This document shows positions 7,693-17,262 of a stretch of DNA of 64,000 nt, piece after piece. Under the pieces are notes generated by a model, which saw only the letters and a program-made list of their open reading frames with translations, was not told where the DNA came from and made no database searches. Position 1 is the stretch's first letter. Each line of letters opens with the position of its first letter. The position numbers and the translations under genes are program-made. The DNA lies in assembly GCA_963762965.1 (NCBI GenBank), contig CAVXME010000006.1, positions 163,955 through 227,954 of the forward strand, in the 5' to 3' direction. Source of the stretch: DATBAX01 sp963762965 (GTDB taxonomy: Bacteria > Acidobacteriota > Terriglobia > Terriglobales > Acidobacteriaceae).

Positions 7693-10600
7693 CTAGAAAC
7701 CGTAGCGTGACAAGACGCTGCCATCTTTCTTGTTCAGCAACACAAGCCTTGCACGCTCCGCCGGCATGCGGAAACTCATTCGTGCGCCGGTGAGCTTATC
7801 CGTGATGTCAACATCCTCATCCTGCCCGCTTTCCGACATAAAGAGGTAGAGCACGGAGTCCGCAAACACAGTGGGACGAATAAGAACTCCTGGCAGACCC
7901 TGCCGGGACTCGAAGGCTGGCAGAACACCTGCGCTTTTCAGCGCCAGCTTGTAAGCGGCCACAGTCGCGTCATTGCCTTCCGCCAATTCCACGGGGAATG
8001 CTGAGATGAACAGACGTCCCTTTCCGCGCGGAATTTCTTTCCAAGTCGAGCCGTCAGCGAAGCGCAAGGCGTCCAGCCATTTTTGCTCCGAGAACGAGAC
8101 TGGGATTGCCTGCTGGGGCACGCGGAGGGTGCCCTGGCGGAAGTTCAGATCGATGCGCTCTGCTTGCACGCCGAGACCCTTGAGCCGGTGAGTGGTGACC
8201 CAGTGTGGGTCGCGCTCCATGGATCCAGTGATGAGCACTGTGCCGCCGGCGTCTGCGTAGCTTAGCAGCGCGTTCCATGTGCTCTCGGGAAGCGCTTCGG
8301 GGGAAGGCACAATCAGCAGGCGCGGATTGCCCAGGTTCGCAATCTGGTTTTCCGCAACCATGTAGGCAGGGACACCGAGATAGTTGTGCAATACGCGCAC
8401 CGACTTCTGCTGGGCGGCGATTGCCATCGGGTTCAACGCTGAATATTGAAATGACTGCGAGGTCAGGATTGCAACCTGCGGCATTTCAGGTTCACGGAAA
8501 GCATCGCCATTCTTGCTGGCGAAATCCGCGAGGGATCGGAATATGCCGACTTCGGGTTTGTCGGTGCCGTCAGTGCGGACCATGCCAATGGTCACTTCCT
8601 GATCGAGCGTCATGTAGGAGTTGACGTTCCACAGCCACTCGATGCCACCAGCGGTGGTAGCGAGAGCAGTGGCCAGTTTTCGCTCCAAAACGTTGGCCTG
8701 GCTCTGCGCATCGCGCCGCCAGGTGGCATCCATATTGAAGTCGTTTTGCAGTCCAGTTTCCTGAATGAGAAGCGGCTTGCCGGGATACTTCGCGACCAGC
8801 GAATCCCACAGCAGCGCGTCGTTGAGCCACCAGGTGTGGTTGGTGGTGAAATCCACAGCCTCTCCCCAGAATTGGGGATTGAGGCGGTCGGTGCCGCCGC
8901 CTTCATCTTGTCCGAGGGTGATCAACTGCTTGCTGCCCGTGCCGTGAATCGTATCGCGCATTTGCGCGACCCATTGAGTGAACTGTTGTTGCGCGAACAT
9001 GTAGAAGTCATGGACCGCGATCGGAGTTCCACCGGCAGGATTGAAGTCCTGTTCGCCGGGAGGCGGCACGGGAGAACCAGGAGATGCCGGAATGGCGTTC
9101 CATGCAGCACCGATGGCGCCATTGTCAGAATATTGCTGGTGCAGCCATTCGTTCCATTTCCCCATCTCGAAGCCATCGCCGTTGGCGCGCGTGGCCCAGA
9201 GATGGGCGGGTTTATCGAAGCTGGGCTCGTTGATGAGGTCGTAAGCCAGCCAGGGGATGTTCTTGAACCGTTCGACCACTGCGGTGATAAATGTCTTTTG
9301 ACGGCGCACCGCCTCCGGATCCAGATACGGATTCTGTCCCCCGAACACATCCGGGATGAAAGCAAAGAAATTGAACTGCACCGGCATGTTGTGCCGGCGC
9401 GCGGTCATCAAATAGGCTTCAATGGCCCGCAGCGATTCTTCATGCATCACTCCGGTCTCTTTCATGACCTGGTCCCACGCCGACCACCAGCCGGTGCGCA
9501 CCATGTTTACGCCGTTGCGCTGCATGTCGGTGAAGTCCTGCTCCCAAACGTAGGGATTGGGCACCATGAAAAAATCCCGCTGAACGTCACTGGCCATGTG
9601 GGTGCTGCCGATCACCGGCAGCGGACGTCCATCAAGTTCGAAGAAATCATGGTTGACGGTGAGGTGGGGGCCAGAGTTGAGATATTCGAGATCGCGAATC
9701 CAGAATCCTGTCTTGTAAACGCCGCGAAGGGTATCGCCCTGCAACAGCCGCGCAGTGACAACGTGAAATCCCTTTTCCGCGGCTGCGGGGAAATTGAGTT
9801 CCGTGATGTATGGAAACTCGCCCGGAGTCAGATCGAAAGTCTTCTCCGTCGCGGGACCCTGATCCGGAGCCACCGTCAGCTCCACTCGAACCGGCTGCGG
9901 AGATTGGCTCGTCCCGAGCTCGCGCACAGTGAATTGGAAACTGAGGGGCTCTCCCGGCAGAAACAAAGCCCAGTGCGGACGAACGCTGAAGTCGTGCGTG
10001 CCTTCCAGCGCGCGCTGGGCCAGGACAGAAACCAGCTTCTGGCCGGAAGTGGATGCGAAAAATCCTGAAGGGAGATCGGCAGATACAACCTCCCATCGAC
10101 CGCCCACAAAGTTATTCTGGAAGTGGTCCATCTCGACCACCGGCGCGGCAAGGTGATGACCGTTGGCGGATCCCCAGGCGAGCGCATGAAATGTTGTGTC
10201 CAGGCTGCCCGTCGACCCTCCGCGTGAATACATGTCCTCGCCGCTGAGCTTGACGGTCAGGCTCCAAGCGCGATTCCAGTCGAATTTGGGAAGGCTAACT
10301 TCCGGGAAGTCGTCGTTGGTTTCAAATTGCAGGCTGCTGGAGCCGGGCGTTTCGGTGTAGTCGTTGATTAGCAGCTTTCTGATAAACGCGTTGCGTTCGG
10401 GGCGCAAGGCCCATTTGTCTCCGTCCCGATACGCGGCTTGGGCGAACGGGCGTCCGCCGAGTGCCAGCAGATTGCCACCGCGCTGGAGAAATCCGTAGAT
10501 CGCTGGCCAAGCCTGCTCCGGAAAGGCGGAACCTGAAACGACCAGTAGCCGCGCGGAAGACGAACTCAATGCGTCGGATAGCTGGGTTGCCTCCACGAAA

Positions 10601-10773
10601 CGAGCCTTTGGGAGTGCAGCCGTAAGATTCGCCGGCAATGCAGCCGAGGTGTCCACCAAAGGAAAACCCTGATCCTGGAGAATGACGATAGCGGACGACG
10701 TGGATTGCTGGGCTTGTGCATTTGCTCCCAAACCGAAAGCTGCAACTAGAGCGATAAGCAGAAAACGACGCAT
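7693..10773 (-). CDS. Secreted three-part glycoside hydrolase (clan GH-A core)
   Basis: A large exported protein, 1026 residues from the ATG at 10773, preceded by AAGGAG and a clear signal peptide (MRRFLLIALVAAFGLGANAQA). The first third resembles a glutamine-amidotransferase-like fold (LVVSGSAFPEQAWPAIYGFL). The middle is a clan GH-A barrel with the acid/base Glu516 in DLINEPSF and the probable nucleophile Glu672 in LLIQETGLQ. The last part (VPAYMVAENQIANLGNPRLL, then AGGTVLITGS) resembles the A4-type trimerisation domain of GH42 beta-galactosidases. The exact family (GH5, GH42 or a relative) and substrate cannot be read. It is divergent from a sugar transporter and kinase, so it may release their substrate. 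Confidence 0.82.
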   Translation of the reverse strand: MRRFLLIALVAAFGLGANAQAQQSTSSAIVILQDQGFPLVDTSAALPANLTAALPKARFVEATQLSDALSSSSARLLVVSGSAFPEQAWPAIYGFLQRGGNLLALGGRPFAQAAYRDGDKWALRPERNAFIRKLLINDYTETPGSSSLQFETNDDFPEVSLPKFDWNRAWSLTVKLSGEDMYSRGGSTGSLDTTFHALAWGSANGHHLAAPVVEMDHFQNNFVGGRWEVVSADLPSGFFASTSGQKLVSVLAQRALEGTHDFSVRPHWALFLPGEPLSFQFTVRELGTSQSPQPVRVELTVAPDQGPATEKTFDLTPGEFPYITELNFPAAAEKGFHVVTARLLQGDTLRGVYKTGFWIRDLEYLNSGPHLTVNHDFFELDGRPLPVIGSTHMASDVQRDFFMVPNPYVWEQDFTDMQRNGVNMVRTGWWSAWDQVMKETGVMHEESLRAIEAYLMTARRHNMPVQFNFFAFIPDVFGGQNPYLDPEAVRRQKTFITAVVERFKNIPWLAYDLINEPSFDKPAHLWATRANGDGFEMGKWNEWLHQQYSDNGAIGAAWNAIPASPGSPVPPPGEQDFNPAGGTPIAVHDFYMFAQQQFTQWVAQMRDTIHGTGSKQLITLGQDEGGGTDRLNPQFWGEAVDFTTNHTWWLNDALLWDSLVAKYPGKPLLIQETGLQNDFNMDATWRRDAQSQANVLERKLATALATTAGGIEWLWNVNSYMTLDQEVTIGMVRTDGTDKPEVGIFRSLADFASKNGDAFREPEMPQVAILTSQSFQYSALNPMAIAAQQKSVRVLHNYLGVPAYMVAENQIANLGNPRLLIVPSPEALPESTWNALLSYADAGGTVLITGSMERDPHWVTTHRLKGLGVQAERIDLNFRQGTLRVPQQAIPVSFSEQKWLDALRFADGSTWKEIPRGKGRLFISAFPVELAEGNDATVAAYKLALKSAGVLPAFESRQGLPGVLIRPTVFADSVLYLFMSESGQDEDVDITDKLTGARMSFRMPAERARLVLLNKKDGSVLSRYGF

Positions 10774-10887
10774 TGCACTCCTTATAGTTACCAACGACGG
10801 CCTGATTTCTATTGCACAGCGCTTCCCCAATTTTCATGGTTGGCGCGGACTATTTCTACCATACGAACCGGGTCTCATGGACAGTAT

Positions 10888-10918
10888 TTGTGTACTGATT
10901 CGCAGGCCGGGCTATAAT
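10888..10918 (+). promoter_or_regulatory. Candidate promoter of the sugar transporter gene
   Basis: A perfect TATAAT at 10913-10918 lies 57 bases before the transporter start, with TTGTGT at 10888-10893 (19-base spacer) as a possible -35. It falls in the 200-base gap between the divergent hydrolase and transporter genes. Confidence 0.45.
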
Positions 10919-10974
10919 GCTGCGGGACTTAAGCACGAAATGAGTTATCTTGGCTGAGCTAAGGTGAATCGCAT

Positions 10975-12324
10975 ATGGCGCTAGGCACTGCACCACCAAC
11001 CAAAGTGAGCACAAGTGAGGCTCCCGCGAATTACGGAACTCCTCTTACTGTTGTCACCACGCTGTTCTTCATGTGGGGATCGCTCACGTCGCTGAACGAT
11101 GTGCTCATCCCGCACTTTCAGCACGTTTTCAAGCTCAATCTGGCGTTTAGCATGCTGGTCCAGACGGCGTTCTTCTCGTCGTACTTTGTGTTTTCTCTTC
11201 CTTCCGCCAGGATCATCGACTGGATGGGCTATCAGAAAGCCATGGTGACCGGCCTTGTGGTCATGGGATTGGGGGCGTTCTTGTTTGTTCCAGCCGCCAA
11301 GGTGCCATCGTTTGGTCTATTTCTGACGGCGCTCATCGTGCTAGCAGCGGGAATAACGCTCCTTCAAGTTGCAGCGAATCCTTATGTGGCAGTGCTGGGA
11401 AAACCTGAGACGGCGTCCAGCCGCTTGAACCTCACGCAAGCTTTCAATTCCTTGGGAACAACGATCGCTCCCTGGATTGGCGGCTTTTTCATTCTGACGT
11501 CTGCCGCAGCTGCCATGAATGAAAGCCCGGTCCAGCAGGCCGCCTCGGTGATCAAGCCGTACGTTTTTCTCGGCATCGCGCTGATGCTGCTTGCCGTCGT
11601 AATCGCCAGCTTCAAACTTCCGAAGATTGCAGCCGTCGAACATCACCTCGGCGAAAAGGTCAACGACTCCATCTGGAAGCACCCAAGCCTGATCTATGGC
11701 GCCATTGGCATCTTCGTTTACGTAGGTGCGGAAGTCGCCATTGGCAGCTCCATCGCAAATTATCTGGCGCTGGACAACATTGGCCACCTGGTGTCGCCCT
11801 CCAGTTTCCCTGACACCGCACTTCGCTATCAGGAAGCGGCACGGGCCGCCGCGAAGTACATTTCTCTGTACTGGGGCGGCGCCATGGTGGGCCGCTTCAT
11901 TGGCTCGGCCATCCTCCAGAAGGTCAAGACAGGTCCGGTGCTGGCAGTTTGCACGATCATGGCGGCGCTATTGGTAACAGTGTCAGTGCTTACCAATGGC
12001 CCGGTCGCCATGTGGTCCATTCTTTTGGTCGGTTTCTTCAACTCCATCATGTTCCCCAGCATTTTCACCCTCGGCATCGCCGAACTCGGTCCGCTCACTG
12101 GGGATGGCTCCGGCATCATGATCATGGCCATCGTCGGCGGCGCCGCAATTCCCTGGATCGTCGGAAAGATTGGCGACATGATCAATGCCAACTCTTACGG
12201 AGGAGCAATCTGGGGCCAGGGAATTCACTATGCCCTGATCGTGGCGACCGTCTGCTACCTCTACCTACTGTTCTTTGCGGTGAGTGGATCGAAGCCCAAC
12301 AGCGAACGCTATGCCAAGACCTAG
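10975..12324 (+). CDS. FucP/GluP-type MFS sugar:H+ symporter
   Basis: An inner-membrane sugar importer of 449 residues with about 12 hydrophobic segments. Family features of FucP/GluP are visible: FFMWGSLTSLNDVLIPHFQ in the first membrane segment, QVAANPYVAVLG, and LTQAFNSLGTTIAPWIGG in the N-terminal half. Related transporters take up fucose, glucose, galactose or N-acetylglucosamine; the substrate cannot be told here. A ROK-family kinase follows 12 bases downstream, which favours a hexose that needs phosphorylation rather than fucose. A TATAAT element lies upstream. Confidence 0.9.
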   Translation: MALGTAPPTKVSTSEAPANYGTPLTVVTTLFFMWGSLTSLNDVLIPHFQHVFKLNLAFSMLVQTAFFSSYFVFSLPSARIIDWMGYQKAMVTGLVVMGLGAFLFVPAAKVPSFGLFLTALIVLAAGITLLQVAANPYVAVLGKPETASSRLNLTQAFNSLGTTIAPWIGGFFILTSAAAAMNESPVQQAASVIKPYVFLGIALMLLAVVIASFKLPKIAAVEHHLGEKVNDSIWKHPSLIYGAIGIFVYVGAEVAIGSSIANYLALDNIGHLVSPSSFPDTALRYQEAARAAAKYISLYWGGAMVGRFIGSAILQKVKTGPVLAVCTIMAALLVTVSVLTNGPVAMWSILLVGFFNSIMFPSIFTLGIAELGPLTGDGSGIMIMAIVGGAAIPWIVGKIGDMINANSYGGAIWGQGIHYALIVATVCYLYLLFFAVSGSKPNSERYAKT

Positions 12325-12336
12325 AATGGCTTCCCA

Positions 12337-13335
12337 GTGACGGAAGAGGCGCATTCGGAAAATCCGGTAATCGTGCAAGCCGCCCAGCAGGGTAAATTCG
12401 TGATTGGCGTGGATGTCGGCGGCACCAAGGTTGCCGCGGGAATCGTCACGGCCGACGGCGAAATCAAGCATCAAGCTCGCACCCCGATGATCGCCAACAG
12501 CGGCGCCGCGGCCGGATTTGGGGCGGTAAAGTCCGTCATTGATTCGTTAGTCGCCGGCGCCCCGGAGACCACGATCCGGGCCATCGGTGTCTGCGCACCG
12601 GGCCCGCTTGATCCAAATACAGGCGTAGTGATCAATCCCCCCAACCTTCCCTGCTGGCGCAACTTTCCTTTGGCTGCCGAACTCACGAAACTCTATAGCG
12701 TGCCGGTAAAGATCGACAACGACGCCAATGCGGCCGCAGTGGCGGAGGCGCAATGGGGCGCGGGGCGTGGCTATCGCAATGTTTTCTACGCTTGCATTGG
12801 CACTGGCATTGGGACTGGCATTGTATTCGATGGACGCATCTACCACGGACGCACCGGAGCGGCGGGGGAAGGCGGGCACGTCAGCATCGATTACCGGGGA
12901 CCCCGCTGCAAATGCGGCAAGCCGGGGTGCATTGAGATCCTGGCCTCGGGCACGGCCATCGCGGAAAGAGCTCGCAAGAAACTTTCGTCAAAAGACACTC
13001 GATCCAGTTTGCTGGCTTTGGCCCACGGAAATATCGAAGCGGTCACTTCGGAAATGGTGGGGCAAGCTCATGCGGACGGTGATCCTATTGCCGGAGAAAT
13101 TTTGCAGGAAACCATCGGAGTCCTGTCCCTGTGGCTGAGTAACATCGTCGACCTGCTGGAACCTGACGTAATGATTCTCGGCGGCGGTGTGGCGGCCATG
13201 CTCAGTTCGTCCTTCGACGAAATCCGCTCCCGCATCCAGCAATACTGTGTGAATTCGCGGAGCGGGGAGATCCCGCTGCTCCCGGCGCGCTACGGCGCGG
13301 ATGCTGGCATTGCTGGCGGGGCCGCACTCTGTTAA
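12337..13335 (+). CDS. ROK-family sugar kinase (glucokinase-like)
   Basis: A cytoplasmic sugar kinase of 332 residues. The phosphate-binding motif FVIGVDVGGTKVAAGIV is near residue 25, and the ROK zinc motif CKCGKPGCIEILASG is complete. There is no N-terminal helix-turn-helix, so it is a kinase and not a NagC/Mlc-type repressor. The start is a GTG at 12337, 12 bases after the transporter stop; a nearer ATG opens only a four-codon frame. Co-transcription with the transporter suggests it phosphorylates the imported hexose. Confidence 0.9.
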   Translation: MTEEAHSENPVIVQAAQQGKFVIGVDVGGTKVAAGIVTADGEIKHQARTPMIANSGAAAGFGAVKSVIDSLVAGAPETTIRAIGVCAPGPLDPNTGVVINPPNLPCWRNFPLAAELTKLYSVPVKIDNDANAAAVAEAQWGAGRGYRNVFYACIGTGIGTGIVFDGRIYHGRTGAAGEGGHVSIDYRGPRCKCGKPGCIEILASGTAIAERARKKLSSKDTRSSLLALAHGNIEAVTSEMVGQAHADGDPIAGEILQETIGVLSLWLSNIVDLLEPDVMILGGGVAAMLSSSFDEIRSRIQQYCVNSRSGEIPLLPARYGADAGIAGGAALC

Positions 13336-13372
13336 GGAGTGGAAGGCCCTCCACATTCTGGGCGGAATCCCT

Positions 13373-13393
13373 TGTCAGTTACCAAGACTGACA
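13373..13393 (+). terminator. Hairpin after the ROK kinase gene
   Basis: A 7-bp stem TGTCAGT / ACTGACA with a 7-base loop stands 38 bases after the kinase stop. No T-run follows, so termination is uncertain. Confidence 0.35.
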
Positions 13394-13415
13394 TTCCCCA
13401 GAGTGCCGCTAGAGA

Positions 13416-13480
13416 GTAAACGTTATCAATTGCAGAAATGATTATCTGGCTGTACTGTAACGCTGACTGTAAACGTTTAC
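13416..13480 (+). promoter_or_regulatory. Tandem LacI-family operator-like palindromes
   Basis: GTAAACGTTTAC at 13469-13480 is a perfect 12-bp palindrome with the CG centre typical of LacI/GalR operators. An imperfect copy, GTAAACGTTATC, lies at 13416-13427. They are 53 bases apart and about 85-150 bases before the sugar-binding protein gene. No LacI-type gene with a DNA-binding domain is present in the window, so the regulator must be encoded elsewhere. Confidence 0.65.
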
Positions 13481-13564
13481 CTTTCGCTCGGGAGAGATCG
13501 CACGATTTTCGAGGAGCACGGCAGAATGTAGTTAGGCTTCGTTGGAAAGACCTGAGGGGGCCCC

Positions 13565-14485
13565 ATGAAAAAGCTGTCCGTTCTTGTCGCGCTCATCACC
13601 CACGACAATGACTTCCAGCAGGAGCAGGCTGCTGTTGCCGAGGCAACGGCCCGCAAGCTTGACCTGAACATCAAGATTATCTACGCCGGAAATGACGGAG
13701 TGAACCAGAGTCTCCAACTGGTCCAGGCCATTCAGGTGTCTCCTGATTTGCGGCCTGACGCCATTATCGTGGAACCCGTCGGCACCACTATGCCCCAGGT
13801 TGCCCAGGCTGCGGCCCTCGCCGGAATCGGATGGGTGGTACTCAACCGAAACATTAACTACGCCAGCGAACTACGCAGGAAGTGTTCCTGCCCAATCTTC
13901 AGCCTCAGTTGTAACAACGAAAGCGTTGGACGCATTCAAGGAGAGCAGTTTAATGCGTTGATGCCGGGAGGCGGAAACGTGCTTTACCTGGAAGGCCCAT
14001 CCACCAGCGAGGCCGCCCGGGAACGAACCATCGGGATGCTTGGGGTGAAACGTCCGGACATTGCCGTCAAAGCCCTCAAGGGTGACTGGACGGAAACCGG
14101 GGCCTATAACGCCGTAAAGTCCTGGCTGCGTCTGTCCACCTCCAAGGAACTTAAAATCGCAGTGGTGGGCTGCCAAAATGATGCCATGGCTCTCGGAACC
14201 AGGAGAGCAATCCAGGAGTCAGTCGAGGGCAGCGAGCGCGAGCGACTGCTGAATTTGCCGTTTACCGGCTGTGACGGCGTTCCCAGCAAAGGGCAGGCAT
14301 ATGTGCAACGTGGCACCCTCGCAGCCACCGTAGTGACGCCTCCCATGACCGGACAGGCCCTGGAAATGCTCACTGCGGCAATTCGATCCAAGATCCAACC
14401 CCTGGAGCATAGCTTCACGGTTGCCACTTCCTTTCCTCCGATCAATGAATTAGGAGGGGGAGGCCGATTTTCGTCCGCTCATTAA
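13565..14485 (+). CDS. Sugar-binding-protein-like (Peripla_BP_4) without clear signal peptide
   Basis: A protein of 306 residues with the two-lobed type-I periplasmic sugar-binding fold: ALITHDNDFQQEQAAVAEATA, PDAIIVEPVGTTMPQVAQAA, GGNVLYLEGPSTSEAARERT and VGCQNDAMALGTRRAI. It starts MKKLSVLVALITHDND, which is the first beta-strand of the fold and not a convincing export signal. It also lacks the helix-turn-helix of LacI regulators. No ABC permease or ATPase gene is next to it. It could be a cytoplasmic sugar sensor or a degraded transport component. GAGGGGG precedes the ATG and LacI-type palindromes lie upstream. Confidence 0.8.
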   Translation: MKKLSVLVALITHDNDFQQEQAAVAEATARKLDLNIKIIYAGNDGVNQSLQLVQAIQVSPDLRPDAIIVEPVGTTMPQVAQAAALAGIGWVVLNRNINYASELRRKCSCPIFSLSCNNESVGRIQGEQFNALMPGGGNVLYLEGPSTSEAARERTIGMLGVKRPDIAVKALKGDWTETGAYNAVKSWLRLSTSKELKIAVVGCQNDAMALGTRRAIQESVEGSERERLLNLPFTGCDGVPSKGQAYVQRGTLAATVVTPPMTGQALEMLTAAIRSKIQPLEHSFTVATSFPPINELGGGGRFSSAH

Positions 14486-14529
14486 CGGAATAACAACGGT
14501 TACAGATGGTTGGATTAAGGTGGTCTGTT

Positions 14530-16314
14530 TTATTTCTTTCCCGCGGTCGCCTGAGATTTGATCCAAAGATCGATTTTGGTTTCGAGCAAATCGAGGGGGA
14601 GCGCGCCTTCGTCGAGCACGGCATCGTGGAAAGAACGAATATCGAAATTGCTCCCCAGTTCATGCCGGGCACGTTCGCGGAGTTCGAGGATTTTCATTTT
14701 CCCGAGTTGGTAGGAAAGGGCCTGCGCAGGCCAGGCTATGTAGCGGTCCACCTCGGTCTGAATGTTGGGTTCATCCATAGCGGTGTGCTGGCGAAAGAAA
14801 TCCACCATCTGCTCGCGTGACCAGTGTTTGTAGTGCACTCCGGTATCCACAACCAGGCGGACGGCGCGCCACATTTCATTTTCCAGCCGCCCGTATTCGC
14901 TATAGGGGTCCTGGTAAAATCCCACTTCTTTGCCTAGCCGCTCGGCGTAGAATGCCCAGCCTTCCGTATAGGCGTTGTAATTGACTCCAAATTTGCGGAA
15001 CGGCGGCAGATCTGACAATTCCTGCATAATCGAGAACTGTAGATGATGACCCGGCACACCCTCGTGATACGCAATGGCCTCTACATTCAGGAGCAGCCGG
15101 CCCTGGGGATTGTATTCGTTCACGTTGATTCGCCCCGGTCGTGAACCATCGCCCGCCCCCAGGCTGTAGTCGGCAGGAACCTCGTCTGGGGCGCGATAGG
15201 CCTCCATGGGAACCACCGCCAGCTTGTTTTTCGGTAACCTACCAAAGAGCTGCGGAAGTTTGGCGTACATCTGGTCGGCATAGTGCTGGTACAAATCGAA
15301 TATTTGCTGGCCCGATTTCCCGTAAAGCTGGGGATCCTTGCGTATGTGCTCATTGAAACTCTTCAAATCGGCGAACCCTTGGCCCTGGGCCACCGCGAGC
15401 ATGTCGTGCTCGATCTGAGTGATGGTCTTCAGACCGAGCTGGTGAATCGCTTCCGGATCCATCTCGGTGGTGGTCATGCTGTGAATATCGAATCGATAGC
15501 GGGCGTCGCCATCCGGAAGCGCCCAAACTCCAAGTTCGGCGCGTCCCTTGGGAGCGTATTCGTCACGCACGAAAGCGGCGAACTTCGCATAAGCGGGCGC
15601 TACCTCGTTCTTCACCGCGGCGAAGATGGCCTCTCGCAAACGCTTTTGGTCGTCTTCGTGAATCGTGTCAGGGAACTTGAGTACGGGTTGAGTGAACGGG
15701 CTTGCCTGAAGAGAATCGTCAGCAATACTCTGCGCCTGCGTCGTGACCTTTTCCAAAAGATACCGTGGTGGCATCAGGTGGTCAGTCATGCCGAGCCGCA
15801 TATTCGCCGTCACTTGCTCGAAGACCCGCGGGAGCTGGCGCAGGCGCGACAAATAGTTCTCATAGTCCTTGACCGTGACTAGAGGGACATCCGTAGGCAT
15901 GGATGCATAGTCAAGATGAACCCCGCCAAATTGTGTGACCGGCATCTCCCAGTCTTTGAATTTTGCTGACGTGACTTCGTCTTGCAGGTTGCGGGCCATC
16001 AGGATTTTATTGAGTTTTTCCTGCTCGGGAAGACCAGAGGTATCAATCGATTCCAGGCGACGAAGCATTTGCCCGGCGTGCGCCGAATGATCGGCGAAGG
16101 ATTTCGCGGAATAATCGCTTAATCGATCGTTGTAGCGGTCATTGCCGGCCTGGGTCGCCAACTCCGGACTCGCCTGGAGCTCGTATTCCCATTCTTCGTC
16201 GAGCGTCGCCTTCAATTGCGCGCGGCGACTCTCGACCGAGGTCTGCCCGTACAGGTAAGAGGAGGCCATCAAGATAACCATTGCCGGGATAATCAAGCTG
16301 ACGGCTTTCTTCAT
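14530..16314 (-). CDS. DUF885-family zinc metallopeptidase, exported
   Basis: A protein of 594 residues with an N-terminal signal peptide (MKKAVSLIIPAMVILMASSYLYG). The family's zinc motif HEGVPGHH is at residues 417-424, and a downstream Glu-containing helix follows (YTEGWAFYAERLGKE). DUF885 proteins are thermolysin-fold-related peptidases, common in many copies in Acidobacteriota; substrates are generally unknown. The start has GAGGAG upstream. It stands alone, convergent with the sugar-binding gene. Confidence 0.88.
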   Translation of the reverse strand: MKKAVSLIIPAMVILMASSYLYGQTSVESRRAQLKATLDEEWEYELQASPELATQAGNDRYNDRLSDYSAKSFADHSAHAGQMLRRLESIDTSGLPEQEKLNKILMARNLQDEVTSAKFKDWEMPVTQFGGVHLDYASMPTDVPLVTVKDYENYLSRLRQLPRVFEQVTANMRLGMTDHLMPPRYLLEKVTTQAQSIADDSLQASPFTQPVLKFPDTIHEDDQKRLREAIFAAVKNEVAPAYAKFAAFVRDEYAPKGRAELGVWALPDGDARYRFDIHSMTTTEMDPEAIHQLGLKTITQIEHDMLAVAQGQGFADLKSFNEHIRKDPQLYGKSGQQIFDLYQHYADQMYAKLPQLFGRLPKNKLAVVPMEAYRAPDEVPADYSLGAGDGSRPGRINVNEYNPQGRLLLNVEAIAYHEGVPGHHLQFSIMQELSDLPPFRKFGVNYNAYTEGWAFYAERLGKEVGFYQDPYSEYGRLENEMWRAVRLVVDTGVHYKHWSREQMVDFFRQHTAMDEPNIQTEVDRYIAWPAQALSYQLGKMKILELRERARHELGSNFDIRSFHDAVLDEGALPLDLLETKIDLWIKSQATAGKK

Positions 16315-16555
16315 AAATGGAAGCTCCTCGATGTCGGCTGCAAGCAGAGTGAGAGTCTATCACTGCGCCGTAAAAGGCTGGGCGACTCGGGAGTTTGACA
16401 TCCTGCAAAACTTGGGCGCGGCATGCACGAGAAATGAGCCGGGAAGGTATTACACCGGCTCATACCTCGTTTGCATACCGGGTTGGTGTAAAGCGTCAGA
16501 CACAGTTATAGGGACGGATGCACCCCTTGCCGCAATTCGCGGTCTTCTTACGGGC

Positions 16556-17113
16556 TCACTTGCCGTTGTCGACCACCAGATCGTTGGTCACAGAAAACAC
16601 TCCCGAGACCGTGTTGGCTCGAGTCCCGGCAAGCGTCTTGTCCAGCTGACTGCCCACCGCGCCTTCCAGCGATACGTTCCCGTTCTTCACGATGATGTGA
16701 ATCGGAGGCACGGCTTGCAGTGCATATTGGCTCAATGCGTCATTGCCGTAAATGGTTCGATACGTCGCCCGGCGAATACGATCGTCATTCGGCGAGAGCG
16801 GCAAGACCTCGATCTGATTTACGACTTTCTCCACACCTTCAATGTGCTTTACGGCCGCTTCCGCGTCCGACTTTAAGGTGGGCCGAGTCACCTGTCCGAG
16901 CAAAGTGACGGTTCCGTCAGGATCGACCTTGTAAGCCAGGTTATCGAAGACTCCGTAATATGGGAGCAGCACCAGTTCATGGTGTACTTCCTTGATAATC
17001 CGTTGCACTCCCTTGGACCCGAGGTCCCGGGTTTGAGCATCATCCTGCGCAAAGGCAAGCAGACTGCTGGAGAGTAATGCGAGAATCAAAGTGGAAATCA
17101 ATACTCGTTTCAT
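16556..17113 (-). CDS. Exported protein with two BON domains
   Basis: A periplasmic protein of 185 residues with a signal peptide ending near SLLAFAQ. Two BON domains are visible: one around VHHELVLLPYYGVFDNLAYKVDPDGTVTLLGQV with VEGVEKV-like IEGVEKVVNQIEV, and a second around IHIIVKNGNVSLEGAV ending GVFSVTNDLVV. BON domains bind phospholipid or envelope components, as in OsmY. AGGAGG precedes the start. The neighbouring SYLF gene upstream on the same strand is another lipid-binding envelope protein. Confidence 0.88.
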   Translation of the reverse strand: MKRVLISTLILALLSSSLLAFAQDDAQTRDLGSKGVQRIIKEVHHELVLLPYYGVFDNLAYKVDPDGTVTLLGQVTRPTLKSDAEAAVKHIEGVEKVVNQIEVLPLSPNDDRIRRATYRTIYGNDALSQYALQAVPPIHIIVKNGNVSLEGAVGSQLDKTLAGTRANTVSGVFSVTNDLVVDNGK

Positions 17114-17262
17114 GGATTGCCTCCTAGGTGGGTTGTGAATTCCGGTTGGCCAACTCTAAAGAAGTTTCGCAGTGCGATCTGGCAGTGAAAAATGCCATTC
17201 CACGTTTCGCGCGGAAAACGGCCAAGCCCCAGCCCAGCCGTTCCCTTGGTTGCGGAATTGAG

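Noticed and set aside
8746..10068. 440-codon open frame on the plus strand
   Set aside because: It is antisense to the secreted glycoside hydrolase, and its length comes from the GC-biased codon pattern of that gene.
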